Shown here in pieces: positions 25,772 through 34,299 of a stretch of DNA of 51,548 bases. Origin of the DNA: Methylobacterium sp. Leaf104. GTDB lineage: Bacteria; Pseudomonadota; Alphaproteobacteria; Rhizobiales; Beijerinckiaceae. The position numbers were made by a program, and so were the translations under genes. Below the pieces are notes generated by a model. The model did not search any database and had not been told where the DNA came from. It worked only from the letters and a program-made list of their open reading frames with translations. Position 1 is the stretch's first letter. Every line of letters begins with the position of its first letter. The stretch lies in contig NZ_LMMZ01000002.1 of assembly GCF_001422885.1 (NCBI RefSeq), forward strand, positions 1-51,548. The letters run 5' to 3'.

Positions 25772-26353
25772 CTACGCTCTGCTGCGTCCTGGGTGCGGTC
25801 CTGGTCGACCGAAGGCTAAGGCCGCCCGTTTCCGCAGATGCGCGACCAGGACGGCAGCGGCACTGTCCGGGTCGCGATCATTCCAGATCGTGCACTCGGC
25901 CTCGACCGGCACGACGCGGTCGAGGCGGGTGCGCAGGTCGCCGTCCTCGGGCCGGGCGCGGGCGGCAAGGCGGCGGGCCAGCACCTCGGGTGCCGCCGTG
26001 ATGGTAACGACGCCGACATTCGGCAGGGTCTCGCGGGCCTGCGCCACGATCCGCCGGGAGACGTTGCAGATCACCACCCGCCCGGACCGCGCCTGGTCCA
26101 GCATCTCGCCGGGAATCGCGTAGCCGAGGCCGTGCGCCCGCCAGTGCAGGGCGAAGGCACCAGCGGCGGCTCCCTCGGTGAAGGCGTCCTCCGTGAGCGC
26201 GACGTTGTCCTCGTGGGCCGAGGGGGCCCGGGTCACGAAGCGGCGAGGGAAGACGAAGCGTGGGTCCTGGCCGAGCGCGTCCCGGGCCAGCCGCAGCAGG
26301 GTGTCCTTGCCGGCCCCGCTGGGGCCGACCACGAGGACGAAGCCGCCCCGCAT
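25772..26353 (-). CDS. phnN: Ribose 1,5-bisphosphate phosphokinase
   Basis: A 193-residue P-loop kinase making 5-phosphoribosyl-1-diphosphate from ribose 1,5-bisphosphate, the last step of the C-P lyase pathway. It has a Walker A G-P-S-G-A-G-K-D-T near the start, R-R-F-V-T-R-A-P and the H-W-x-A-H-G-L-x-Y-x-I segment of the PhnN/guanylate kinase-like fold. The ATG overlaps the phnM stop (ATG inside GTGATG); a GTG at 26356 is also possible. It is the last gene of phnGHIJKLMN. Its presence without phnP means another enzyme must make ribose 1,5-bisphosphate. Confidence 0.92.
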   Translation of the reverse strand: MRGGFVLVVGPSGAGKDTLLRLARDALGQDPRFVFPRRFVTRAPSAHEDNVALTEDAFTEGAAAGAFALHWRAHGLGYAIPGEMLDQARSGRVVICNVSRRIVAQARETLPNVGVVTITAAPEVLARRLAARARPEDGDLRTRLDRVVPVEAECTIWNDRDPDSAAAVLVAHLRKRAALAFGRPGPHPGRSRA

Positions 26354-27492
26354 CACACCACCCGCTCGCCGGCCCGCCAGACCTGGCGCACCACGGGCAC
26401 GCCGCGGGCGAGTCGGACGCGGACGAGGTCGGCGCGCAGGCCCGGTTCCAGCCGGCCGCGATCGGTCAGGCCGGTGGCGCGGGCGGGGTTGGCCGTCACG
26501 GTGGCGATGGCCTCCGGCAGGGTGATGCCGGGGACGCGCTCGGGCAGCCCGAATGCCGCCATCATCAGGCTCGCCGGCACGTAGTCCGAGGACAGGATGC
26601 TGAGGGTCCCGGCCTCCGCCAGGGTGTGGGCCGCGACGTTACCGGAATGCGAGCCGCCTCGGATCAGGTTGGGCGCGCCCATCATCACGGTGATGCCGGC
26701 CGCGTGCGAGGCCTCTGCCGCCTCCAGGGTGGTGGGGAATTCGGCCAGCACCACCGCTTCGTCCCGCGACAGCGCGACATCCTCCAGGGTGGTGTCGTCG
26801 TGGCTGGCCAAAGGGATGCTGAGGGCGTGGGCGAGGGCCACCAGGGCGGGACGGTTCACCGCGTTGAGGGCGCGGCCGTCGCGCATCTTGCGGGCGGTGC
26901 TCAGTTTTATCTCTTCGAGAGAGCGGCCGCCGCGCCCGGCATACACGTAGTACTTGTCGACGTCACGGAACTGGCGCTGGCCCGGCGTGTGGTCCATCAG
27001 CGACAGCAGGCCGACGGCGTAGCGCCCGGCGAAGGCCTGCACGGTCTCGACCACGTCGGGGGAGGGGATCTCGCAGCGCAGGTGCGTGCGGTGCTCGGCC
27101 CGGAACAGGCCGGCCTCCTGGGCCTCCGCCAGGGCGGCGGCGAGCAGGTTGAGCTCGGTGCCGAGGCCGCTGCCGTCCGGGTCGGTGCCGGCGCGCAGCG
27201 AATCGAACACCGTGGTGATTCCGGACGCGGCGATCTGCGCGTCGTAGGCCAGCACCGCCCCGAGGGGATGCCAGCGCACGCCGGGGCGCGGGGCGTAGTG
27301 GCTCTCCAGGTGGTCGGTGTGGAGCTCGACGAGGCCCGGGATGAGGGTGTCGCCGTCGCAGTCGAGGCCGCGCTCGGGGGCACGCCCGGTGCCGATCTCG
27401 GCGATGCGCCCGTCGACGATTGCGAGCCAGCCGTCCTCGACGCGCTCGGGCAGGACGAGGCGTGCATTCTCGAGGATCTCGACCCGGTCCAT
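26353..27492 (-). CDS. phnM: Alpha-D-ribose 1-methylphosphonate 5-triphosphate diphosphatase
   Basis: A 379-residue amidohydrolase-fold enzyme that removes diphosphate from the phosphonate ribose triphosphate before C-P cleavage. The metal site is seen in L-I-P-G-L-V-E-L-H-T-D-H-L-E; further marks are L-M-D-H-T-P-G-Q-R-Q-F, S-H-D-D-T-T and G-A-P-N-L-I-R-G-G-S-H-S-G-N. ATG 27492 matches the family N-terminus and has GGAG 5 bases before. An in-frame ATG at 27537 overlaps the phnL stop as ATGA, like most junctions in this operon, and would add 15 residues. Confidence 0.94.
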   Translation of the reverse strand: MDRVEILENARLVLPERVEDGWLAIVDGRIAEIGTGRAPERGLDCDGDTLIPGLVELHTDHLESHYAPRPGVRWHPLGAVLAYDAQIAASGITTVFDSLRAGTDPDGSGLGTELNLLAAALAEAQEAGLFRAEHRTHLRCEIPSPDVVETVQAFAGRYAVGLLSLMDHTPGQRQFRDVDKYYVYAGRGGRSLEEIKLSTARKMRDGRALNAVNRPALVALAHALSIPLASHDDTTLEDVALSRDEAVVLAEFPTTLEAAEASHAAGITVMMGAPNLIRGGSHSGNVAAHTLAEAGTLSILSSDYVPASLMMAAFGLPERVPGITLPEAIATVTANPARATGLTDRGRLEPGLRADLVRVRLARGVPVVRQVWRAGERVV

Positions 27493-27533
27493 CGTGCTCC
27501 GTTCCCGCATGGCCGCCTGTTCCCGATCCCGAA

Positions 27534-28265
27534 TCATGCCGCCAGCGCCCCGCGGAAGGCCGAGACGTCGACGATGCGCGTCGCCACCGCCTCGCGCACG
27601 TCGGCGTCGTGGAAGATGCCGAGGATGGCGGTCCCGGCGGCCCGCTTCTCGGCGATGAGGTCCACCACCACGGCGCGGTTGCGCGCATCCAGGGAGGCGG
27701 TGGGCTCGTCCATGAGCAGGATCGGCCGGTCGGCGATGAGGCCCCGGGCGATGTTCACCCGCTGCTGCTCGCCCCCCGAGAAGGTGGCGGGCGGGAGCGC
27801 CCACAGGCGCTCGGGCAGGTCGAGGCGGGCCAGCAGGTCGGCCGCCCGGGTCCGGGCCGCCGCGGGGGCGAGGCCGCCCTCGATTCCGGCGGCCTCCACC
27901 ACGGCGCGGGCGCCGACCCGGGGGATCACCCGCAGGAACTGCGAGACATAGGCGAGGGTGGTGCGGCGCAGCGCCAGGATCTCGCGCGGCGCGGCCGTGG
28001 CGAGGTCGACGAGGCGGGCTCCGTCGCGGACCCGGATCGCCCCGGCGGCGCAGCGGTAATGGCCGTAGGCCATCTTCAGCAGGGAGGACTTGCCCGCGCC
28101 GGAGGCGCCGCCGAGCACGACGCATTCGCCCGGATGGACCGCCAGGGTGGCGCCGGCGATGACCGGCAGCACGGCGCCGCCGCGCAGGTGCAGGGTGAAG
28201 CTCTTGGCCACGTCCTCGAAGGCCAGAAGGGGCGGGAGGGGCAGAGGGGAAGGACCAGGCGTCAT
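27534..28265 (-). CDS. phnL: C-P lyase ABC-type subunit PhnL
   Basis: A 243-residue ABC ATPase-like protein needed, with PhnGHI, to join phosphonate to the ribose of ATP. Walker A is G-G-A-S-G-A-G-K-S-S, the signature F-S-G-G-E-Q-Q-R-V-N-I-A-R, and Walker B I-L-L-M-D-E-P-T-A-S-L-D. The stretch V-S-Q-F-L-R-V-I-P-R is the PhnL Q-loop. No transmembrane partner is in this operon, consistent with a non-transport role. The start overlaps the phnK stop (ATGA). Confidence 0.93.
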   Translation of the reverse strand: MTPGPSPLPLPPLLAFEDVAKSFTLHLRGGAVLPVIAGATLAVHPGECVVLGGASGAGKSSLLKMAYGHYRCAAGAIRVRDGARLVDLATAAPREILALRRTTLAYVSQFLRVIPRVGARAVVEAAGIEGGLAPAAARTRAADLLARLDLPERLWALPPATFSGGEQQRVNIARGLIADRPILLMDEPTASLDARNRAVVVDLIAEKRAAGTAILGIFHDADVREAVATRIVDVSAFRGALAA

Positions 28266-29032
28266 GCGGCGAGCACCGAGGAGACGAGGAGCTGGGTGTA
28301 GGCGGCCTGCGGGTCGTCGAGGACCTGGTCGGTCAGGCCGGTCTCGATCACCCGGCCGGCCCGCATCACGAGGACGCGGTGCGAGAGCAGGCGCGCCACG
28401 GCGAGGTCGTGGGTGACGATGATGACCGCGAGGCCGAGCTCGGCCACCAGGCCCCGGATCATGTCGAGGAGGCGGGCCTGGACCGAGACGTCGAGGCCCG
28501 AGGTCGGCTCGTCCATGAGCACGAGGCGGGGCGCGGTGACGAGGTTGCGGGCGATCTGCAGGCGCTGGCGCATGCCGCCGGAGAAGCGGGTGGGCGGATC
28601 GTCGATCCGGTCCGGGGCGATCTCGACGCGGGCGAGCCAGTCGAGGGCGGTGGCGCGGATGCGGCCGTAATGGCGGTCGCCGACGCCCATCAGGCGCTCG
28701 CCGACATTGCCCCCGGCCGAGACCGCCATGCGCAGGCCCTGGGTCGCGTCCTGGCGCACGAACCCCCAGTCGGTGCGCATCAGCGCCCGCCGCTCGACCA
28801 CGCTCAGGGTGTCGAGGTCGCGGGTCGCGCCGTCGCGCAGGCGGTAGGCGACGGATCCCGCATCGGCCGCGACCTCGCCGGCGACGAGCGAGAGCAGGGT
28901 CGACTTGCCGGAGCCCGATTCGCCGACCACCGCCAGGACCTCGCCGGGGTCGAGGGTGAAGCCGATGCCGTCGCAGGCGAGGCGGCGGCCGTAGCGCTTG
29001 GTCAGGCCCTCGACGGTCAGGAGCGGTTCCAT
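28262..29032 (-). CDS. phnK: C-P lyase ABC-type subunit PhnK
   Basis: A 256-residue ABC ATPase that docks on the PhnGHIJ core. Walker A is G-E-S-G-S-G-K-S-T, the signature F-S-G-G-M-R-Q-R-L-Q-I-A-R, Walker B L-V-L-M-D-E-P-T-S-G-L-D, with the PhnK-typical R-T-D-W-G-F-V-R-Q-D between. The first ATG overlaps the phnJ stop (ATGA). The neighbouring order J-K-L is the same as in Escherichia coli. Confidence 0.94.
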   Translation of the reverse strand: MEPLLTVEGLTKRYGRRLACDGIGFTLDPGEVLAVVGESGSGKSTLLSLVAGEVAADAGSVAYRLRDGATRDLDTLSVVERRALMRTDWGFVRQDATQGLRMAVSAGGNVGERLMGVGDRHYGRIRATALDWLARVEIAPDRIDDPPTRFSGGMRQRLQIARNLVTAPRLVLMDEPTSGLDVSVQARLLDMIRGLVAELGLAVIIVTHDLAVARLLSHRVLVMRAGRVIETGLTDQVLDDPQAAYTQLLVSSVLAA

Positions 29033-29919
29033 CACGCGGCCTCCCCGGTGTGGCCGTCGGCACGGCGGGTCTCGCAATGGTCGGTGTCCGAGCAGACGAA
29101 CATCCGCCCCCCGGCATCGTCGAGGACGACCTCGTCGAGGTAGACGTCCTCGGCGCCGCAGAGGGCGCAGGGGCGGTCGAAGCTCTGGACCCGGAAGGGG
29201 TGGTCCTCGAAATCGAGGCTGCGCACCCGGGTATGGGGCGGGATCGCGTAGATGCGCTTCTCGCGGCCGGCTCCGAAGAGCTGGAGGGCGGGGCAGTCGT
29301 CCATCTTGGGATTGTCGAATTTCGGGGTCGGGGAGGGGTCCATCACGTAGCGGCCGGCCACCTCCACCGGATAGGCGTAGGTGGTGGCGATGTGGCCGTG
29401 GCGGGCGATGTCCTCGTAGAGCTTCACGTGCATGAGGCCGTACTCGGCGAGCGCGTGGAGCTGGCGCGTCTCGGTCTCGCGGGGCTCGAGGAAGCGCAGC
29501 GGCTCGGGGATCGGCACCTGGTAGACGAGGACCTGTCCCTCGGCGAGGGGCGCCTCGGGGATGCGGTGGCGGGTCTGGATCACGGTGGCCTCGGCCGTCC
29601 GCGTCGTCGTGGCGATTCCGGCGGTGGCGGTGAAGAAGCGCCGGATCGAGACCGCGTTGGTGGTGTCGTCGGCGCCCTGGTCGATCACCTTGAGCACGTC
29701 GGCGGCGCCGAGGATCGCGGCGGTGACCTGCACGCCGCCGGTGCCCCAGCCATAGGGCATCGGCATCTCGCGGGCGGCGAAGGGCACCTGGTAGCCCGGA
29801 ATCGCGATGGCCTTGAGGATGGCCCGGCGGATCATCCGCTTGGTGCCCTCGTCGAGATAGGCGAAGTTGTAGCCGGTGCCGGCCGAGACGGTGGCGCTGG
29901 CGAGATCTGGCGCGTTCAT
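29032..29919 (-). CDS. phnJ: Carbon-phosphorus lyase catalytic subunit PhnJ
   Basis: A 295-residue radical-SAM enzyme that breaks the C-P bond of ribose-1-phosphonate 5-phosphate, releasing the alkane and a 1,2-cyclic phosphate. The four Cys are C251-x2-C254-x21-C276-x5-C282, the exact spacing of the E. coli protein shifted by ten residues. The P-G-Y-Q-V-P-F segment holds Gly42, equal to the glycine (Gly32) assigned the radical role there. Length is normal with a slightly long N-terminus. It starts inside the phnI stop (ATGA). All key residues are present, so the enzyme should be active. Confidence 0.96.
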   Translation of the reverse strand: MNAPDLASATVSAGTGYNFAYLDEGTKRMIRRAILKAIAIPGYQVPFAAREMPMPYGWGTGGVQVTAAILGAADVLKVIDQGADDTTNAVSIRRFFTATAGIATTTRTAEATVIQTRHRIPEAPLAEGQVLVYQVPIPEPLRFLEPRETETRQLHALAEYGLMHVKLYEDIARHGHIATTYAYPVEVAGRYVMDPSPTPKFDNPKMDDCPALQLFGAGREKRIYAIPPHTRVRSLDFEDHPFRVQSFDRPCALCGAEDVYLDEVVLDDAGGRMFVCSDTDHCETRRADGHTGEAA

Positions 29920-31046
29920 TCGGCGGCCTCCCGCAGGGGGGCTTCGTCGGAATCGGGCGAAGGCGGCACGGCCGACCGGGCGGCGTGCTCGGCCCGCAGG
30001 CGCCGGACCAGTTCGAGCTCGGCCTGGAAGTCGACGTAGTGCGGCAGCTTCATGTGCTCGACGAAGCCCGTGGCCTGCAGGCTGTCGCAATGGGCCAGGA
30101 CGAATTCCTGGTCCTGGGCCGGCACCGCCACGGCCTCGCCGAGCTCGGCGGCCCGGAGCGAGCGGTCCACCAGCGCCATGGCCATGGCCTTGCGCTCGCC
30201 CTGGCCGAAGACGAGGCCGTAGCCCCGAGTGAATTGCGGCGGCACCGCGCCGTGGCCGTGGAACTGGTTGATCATCTGGCACTCGGTCAGCTCGACCGTG
30301 CCGAGGCTGACGGGAAAGCCGAGTTCCTCCGGCGTGAAGGCGAGCTCTACCGCCCCGACCCGGATCTCGCCGACGAAGGGATGGGTGCGGCCGTAGCCGC
30401 GCTGCGTCGAGTAGCCCAGCGCCAGGAGGAAGCCCTCGTCGCCCCGCGCCAGCCCCTGCAGGCGCACCGCCCGGTCGACGGGGTAGTCCACCGGCTCGCG
30501 GGTGAGGTCGCCGATCGCGGCGCCTTCGTCCGGGGGCGAGGGTTCGAGGAGGCCAGCCTGGCCCAGGAGATCGGTGACCCGCGGGCAGGCGGCGGCATCG
30601 GCCTCCGGCTCCGCCTCGGCGGCGGGCTCGGGGCCGGCGCCGTCGGCCAGGCCGAAATCCACGAGGCGATGGGTGTAGTCGAAGGTCGGGCCGAGCACCT
30701 GCCCGCCGGGCAGGTCCTTGAAGGTGGCGGAGATGCGCCGCGCCAGCGTCATCGCCCCGGTATCGACCGCCTCCGTGGCGCCGAAGCGCGGCAGGGTGGT
30801 GCGGTAGGCCCGCACCAGGAACACCGCCTCGACCACGTCGCCCCGGGCCTGCTTCAGGGCGAGGGCGGCCAGATCCGGATCGTAGAGGGAGCCCTCGGTC
30901 ATCACCCGGTCGACGAGGAGGCGCATCTGCTCGCGGATCTGCGCCACCGTGAGCTCGGGCACGGCCGGGTCGCCGCGCCGGATTTCGGCCAGGAGCCGGT
31001 GGGCGTTGTCGATGGCGGCCTCGCCGCCCTTCACCGCGACGTACAT
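29916..31046 (-). CDS. phnI: C-P lyase subunit PhnI (phosphonate ribosyl-ATP nucleosidase)
   Basis: A 376-residue core subunit, MYVAVKGGEAAIDNA at the start, which displaces adenine from ATP and, with GHL, couples phosphonate to ribose. Conserved L-T-E-C-Q-M-I-N-Q-F, Y-G-L-V-F-G-Q-G-E-R-K-A and L-P-H-Y-V-D-F-Q-A-E-L are visible near the C-terminus. The start lies 16 bases inside the end of phnH, where phnH has acquired a repetitive tail, so the junction is unlike the tidy ATGA overlaps elsewhere in the operon. Confidence 0.95.
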   Translation of the reverse strand: MYVAVKGGEAAIDNAHRLLAEIRRGDPAVPELTVAQIREQMRLLVDRVMTEGSLYDPDLAALALKQARGDVVEAVFLVRAYRTTLPRFGATEAVDTGAMTLARRISATFKDLPGGQVLGPTFDYTHRLVDFGLADGAGPEPAAEAEPEADAAACPRVTDLLGQAGLLEPSPPDEGAAIGDLTREPVDYPVDRAVRLQGLARGDEGFLLALGYSTQRGYGRTHPFVGEIRVGAVELAFTPEELGFPVSLGTVELTECQMINQFHGHGAVPPQFTRGYGLVFGQGERKAMAMALVDRSLRAAELGEAVAVPAQDQEFVLAHCDSLQATGFVEHMKLPHYVDFQAELELVRRLRAEHAARSAVPPSPDSDEAPLREAAE

Positions 31047-31705
31047 GGCAGCGCCTCCGAACCCGCAGAATCGTCCGAACCCGCAGAATCGCCCGAACCC
31101 GGCAGAGTTTCGGCGTCGACGGGCCGGGCCGAGCGCGGCAGCCCGGCGAGGCGGCCCGGCGCCACGAAGAAGCAGTCGATCCCCAGCGGGAAGCCCGCAT
31201 GGTTCGCGGCCCAGCGCGCGGCCCAGTCGGCGGGCAGGGGCCCGGCCTCGAGCCGCGCCGTGCCGCGGATGCCCGGCCCCGCGAAGGGTTGCCCGACCCC
31301 GTCGGAGAGGGTGTCGACGGCGAGGATCAGCGTGGCGGAGGCATCCGGGTAGGCGGGGGTGCCGGGTGCGAAATCCGTGAAGGCGGGGCAGCGGGCGGGA
31401 TCGGCGATCAGCGCGAAGGCCGCCTGCGCGGGTGCGGCGACGATCGGCGCCCCGGTGTGGAAACGCAGGAAGCCCGCGACCGCCGGGTCCGCCCGCAGGG
31501 GCGCATCGAGCCAGACCGGCGTGTCGGGGTCGGTGAGCGCCAGGGCCAGGGCGGCGAGCTCGGGGGTGAGGGGAGCGGGCGGCGCCAGGGCGGTGACCAG
31601 GGGCCGGATCCGGCCGGGCCGGCTCAGGGCCTCCATCGCGGCGCGGAACATGGCCTGGCCCGCGTGGACGGGATCGGCGAAGCCGTGGGCGAGGGGGGGC
31701 GCCAT
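31031..31705 (-). CDS. phnH: C-P lyase subunit PhnH
   Basis: A 224-residue core subunit of the C-P lyase complex, homodimeric in known structures. The typical M-A-P-x-L-x-x-G-F-A-D-P-V-H-A-G-Q-x-x-F-R start and G-P-G-I-R-G and F-P-L-G-I-D-C-F-F motifs are present. The ordinary family end is near the R-L-A-G-L-P-R-S segment; after it comes a Gly/Ser/Asp tail with the six-residue repeat (G/D)DSAGS, made by an 18-bp DNA repeat. The tail overlaps the phnI start by 16 bases. The start overlaps the phnG stop (ATGA). Confidence 0.93.
   Translation of the reverse strand: MAPPLAHGFADPVHAGQAMFRAAMEALSRPGRIRPLVTALAPPAPLTPELAALALALTDPDTPVWLDAPLRADPAVAGFLRFHTGAPIVAAPAQAAFALIADPARCPAFTDFAPGTPAYPDASATLILAVDTLSDGVGQPFAGPGIRGTARLEAGPLPADWAARWAANHAGFPLGIDCFFVAPGRLAGLPRSARPVDAETLPGSGDSAGSDDSAGSEALPCTSR
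31056..31109. repeat. 18-bp tandem repeat in the 3' end of phnH
   Basis: TCCGAACCCGCAGAATCG occurs twice exactly (31056-31073, 31074-31091) with a third degraded copy to 31109. It is in frame in phnH and lies directly upstream of the phnI start codon, where it could also affect phnI translation. Confidence 0.85.
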
Positions 31706-32184
31706 CAATCCTCTCCCCGCGCCAGGGTGAAGAAGTTGACCCGGGTGGCCGCCGCCTTGCGGGCGGCCTGCCACGCCGCGTCCGCCCGGCGCCCTGCGAT
31801 CTCGGCCAGCGCCGCCTCGAGGGCCGGGCGCGCCTCCGGGCGCTGCCAATGCGCGTCGAGGATGGCGGCGAGGCGGGCGCGGGTCCGGTCGCGGCCGAGA
31901 TGGTAGGCGAAGCCGGTCTCGCCGCCGGGCAGGCGCACCACCGCCCGGGTCACCGTGGCCTCGCCGGCATTGAAGGGCCGGCCGTCGCCGCCGATCCGCC
32001 CGCGGACCATGACGAGGCCCGTCTCCGGCGCCCGCAGGTCCTCCGCCTCGGCAGCGGCGCCGGCCCGCGCCAGGGCGGCCCGCAATTCGTCGGTTGTCGC
32101 CGCGCCGGCCCGCGCCATCGCCTGTCGGCGCGCGGCGGGGTCTGGCATCCCGGGCTCGGGTGGTGTTTGGCTGGCGCTCGGCAT
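31705..32184 (-). CDS. phnG: C-P lyase subunit PhnG
   Basis: A 159-residue small core subunit. A-R-R-Q-A-M-A-R-A at the start, T-G-L-V-M-V-R-G-R-I-G-G-D-G-x-P-F-N-x-G-E-x-T-V-T-R near the middle and R-V-N-F-F-T-L-A-R-G near the end are family marks. It is the first gene of the minus-strand operon phnGHIJKLMN. ATG 32184 has GGAGA 9 bases upstream; Met at 32148 is a shorter alternative closer to the family average. The promoter region up to phnF holds the PhnF-like operator. Confidence 0.93.
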   Translation of the reverse strand: MPSASQTPPEPGMPDPAARRQAMARAGAATTDELRAALARAGAAAEAEDLRAPETGLVMVRGRIGGDGRPFNAGEATVTRAVVRLPGGETGFAYHLGRDRTRARLAAILDAHWQRPEARPALEAALAEIAGRRADAAWQAARKAAATRVNFFTLARGED

Positions 32185-32199
32185 CGATCGGTCTCCAAA

Positions 32200-32221
32200 C
32201 TTGTCTATATGTATAGACAAG
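32200..32221. promoter_or_regulatory. Palindromic operator between phnG and phnF (PhnF-type)
   Basis: CTTGTCTATA (32200-32209) and TATAGACAAG (32212-32221) are perfect inverted arms around TG. This fits the GT-N-TATA-N-AC pattern of GntR/HutC-family operators. It sits 16 bases before phnG and 60 before phnF, so PhnF bound here could repress both. The palindrome is seen directly; the protein is inferred from neighbourhood. Confidence 0.75.
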
Positions 32222-32280
32222 CGGATGAGCGGGCACAAGGGGTTTCGAGGACGGATGCGGGCGAGCCAGGCGAGGCACTC

Positions 32281-33027
32281 ATGACGGAGGCGGGCGACAC
32301 CCGCGTGACGGCGCTCCAGCGCGGGGGCGGCCTCGCCGCCTGGCGGCAGATCGCCGACACCCTGGCGGGCGAGATCCGCGGCGGAACCCTGGGCGCCGGG
32401 GCGCAGCTGCCGGCCGAATCGGCGCTCGCCGCGCGCTTCGGCGTGAACCGGCACACGGTGCGCCGGGCGCTCGGGGTGCTGGCCGAGGGCGGGCTGGTGC
32501 GCACCACGCAGGGCCGGGGCAGCTTCGTGGAGCAGGGTCCGATTCCCTACCCGATCGGCCCGCGGACCCGCTTCTCCGAGATCGTCTCGCGCACCGGGCG
32601 CGAGGCCTGGGGCGACCTGATCGCGGCCGCCACCGGGCCGGCGGATGCGGACTGGGCCGAGGCCCTGAGGCTCGCCCCCGGCGCGCCGATCCTCGAACTC
32701 CTCACCGTGCACCGGGCCGACGGCGCCCCGATCTCGACGGCCCGGACCTGCCTGCCCCTGCCGCGCTTCACCGGCTTCGATGCCGCCTACGCCGCCAGCG
32801 GCTCGCTCACCCGCGCCTATGCGGGCTTCGGGGTGGCCGACTACACCCGGCTCTCGACCCGGATCGGCGCCCGCCCGGCCAGCCCCGAGGAGGCGGAACG
32901 CCTCGACATCGCTCCCGGCCGGACCCTGATCGCCCTGTCGAGCGTGAACGTGGACGGCGCCGGCCAGCGCATCCAGGCCACCCGCAGCCTGTTCGCGGCG
33001 GACCGGGTGGAGCTGGTGGTGGAGTGA
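32281..33027 (+). CDS. phnF: GntR/HutC-family regulator of phosphonate genes
   Basis: A 248-residue repressor-type regulator. The winged helix is about 15-80 (L-P-A-E-S-A-L-A-A-R-F-G-V-N-R-H-T-V-R-R-A-L), followed by a UTRA ligand domain (about 95-245). It is divergent from phnG with a palindromic operator between, as in many phn clusters. ATG 32281 is used because it begins just before the helix; the frame is open upstream through the phnG gene but there it has no likeness. The ligand is presumably a phosphonate or phosphate signal; that is inference. Confidence 0.9.
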   Translation: MTEAGDTRVTALQRGGGLAAWRQIADTLAGEIRGGTLGAGAQLPAESALAARFGVNRHTVRRALGVLAEGGLVRTTQGRGSFVEQGPIPYPIGPRTRFSEIVSRTGREAWGDLIAAATGPADADWAEALRLAPGAPILELLTVHRADGAPISTARTCLPLPRFTGFDAAYAASGSLTRAYAGFGVADYTRLSTRIGARPASPEEAERLDIAPGRTLIALSSVNVDGAGQRIQATRSLFAADRVELVVE

Positions 33028-33359
33028 GGGGCCACCGGTCCGGCCGGGGCACCCAGGGACCCGCCCGGCAGCGCTCCGCATCAGAGCATTCGGATGCCGC
33101 ATGGGACGGTGCCGCGACGCTCATGGGATGTCCGGAGCGAAAAGCAGTTCGCTCATGCGATGAGGTTCGTGGGTGGAGGTCTGGTCCTTGGCCCCGCAGC
33201 GGACATTCCGCCTTTCACCCGACGCTGCCATTCGGCGAGGAATACGGCTTGCGCACGAACAGGTCCCGGAGCAGCGCCCGGCCCGAGCCCAACCGCAAGA
33301 TCGGTCGAGCCGGGCAGGCCCATTCGCGCGTAGCTGATCGCGTCACGAAGGGCGGGACG
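33028..33359. other. Gene-free stretch between phnF and the AraC-type gene
   Basis: 332 bases without a supportable gene. It holds a short palindrome CTCAT-GCG-ATGAG (33152-33164), and GCTCATGGGATG about 35 bases before looks like a partial second copy, possibly an operator of the AraC-type regulator. An open frame of 79 codons at 33094-33333 has no family likeness. Confidence 0.4.
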
Positions 33360-34241
33360 ATGCGTGCGGCGCTCCGAAACCATCAGGCCCGGATGCAGCG
33401 GGTGCTCGATCACATCGACCGGCACCTGGACGACGATCTGGACCTGGAGACGGTCAGCGGCATCGCGGCTTTCTCGAAGTTCCACTTCCATCGGCGGTTC
33501 ACGGCGGCCTTCGGATTGTCCCTGCACCGCTACGTTCAGCTGGCCCGCATGAAGCGCGCGTCCTACCGGCTGGCCTACAGGAACGCCCAGAGCGTCACCG
33601 ACGTCGCGATGGATGCCGGCTACGACGCGCCGGACGCCTTCGCCCGCGCCTTCCGGCAACGTTTCGGGCAATCGCCCTCGTCGTTCCGGAAGGCTCCCGA
33701 CTGGGACTCGTGGCGCGCGGCCTTCGGGCCTCTCGACGAAGCGAGGAGCAAGCAGATGACAAGACCGTTCACGCCCGACGACGTGACGATCCGCGATGTG
33801 TCGGCGACGCGGGTCGCGATCCTGGAGCACCGCGGCGATCCGGCGATGCTGGGGGCCACGCTCCAGCGGTTCATCGCCTGGCGGACGGCCGCCGGCCTGC
33901 CCCCCAGGACGAACCCGACCTTCAACGTCTGGCGGTCCGCGCGGCGTCCCGCCGCGCCGGGCGACTTTCGCGTGGACCTCTGTGTCGGAACCGACCGGCC
34001 GGTCTCGGCGAACGGCGCACCGATCACGGTCGGGGAGATCCCGGCGGGACGCTGCGCGGTGCTGCGCGTCGTCGGCCGAACCGACGACCTGGAGGCGCCC
34101 GCGCTGTACCTCTCTCGCCAGTGGCTGCCCGCCAGCGGCGAGGCGGCGCGGGACTTTCCCCTCTACTGCCAGCGCCTCGCGTTCTTCCCGGAGGTGCCGG
34201 AGCACGAGGCGATCGCGGAGGTGTTCCTGCCGCTGAGATGA
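33360..34241 (+). CDS. AraC-family regulator with GyrI-like ligand domain
   Basis: A 293-residue regulator with the domain order of Rob/SoxS-like multidrug sensors. The double helix-turn-helix is at about 10-108 (H-L-D-D-D-L-D-L-E-T-V-S-G-I-A-A-F-S-K-F-H-F-H-R-R-F; D-V-A-M-D-A-G-Y-D-A-P-D-A-F-A-R-A-F-R). A GyrI-like effector domain follows at about 135-293 (V-A-I-L-E-H-R-G-D-P). It may bind hydrophobic cations or drugs. It lies between the two halves of the phn cluster but on the plus strand. ATG 33360 follows GAAGGGCGG. Confidence 0.88.
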   Translation: MRAALRNHQARMQRVLDHIDRHLDDDLDLETVSGIAAFSKFHFHRRFTAAFGLSLHRYVQLARMKRASYRLAYRNAQSVTDVAMDAGYDAPDAFARAFRQRFGQSPSSFRKAPDWDSWRAAFGPLDEARSKQMTRPFTPDDVTIRDVSATRVAILEHRGDPAMLGATLQRFIAWRTAAGLPPRTNPTFNVWRSARRPAAPGDFRVDLCVGTDRPVSANGAPITVGEIPAGRCAVLRVVGRTDDLEAPALYLSRQWLPASGEAARDFPLYCQRLAFFPEVPEHEAIAEVFLPLR

Positions 34242-34299
34242 CCCGGCCCAGGGGCGGCTTCGTTGAGCTCGCGGCCCGGGCGGTCTATGCACTGTGCCC

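Noticed and set aside
33094..33333. A 79-codon open frame between phnF and the AraC-type gene
   Set aside because: No clear ribosome site, composition like non-coding frames, no motif. It may be a decayed remnant, but I cannot show it.
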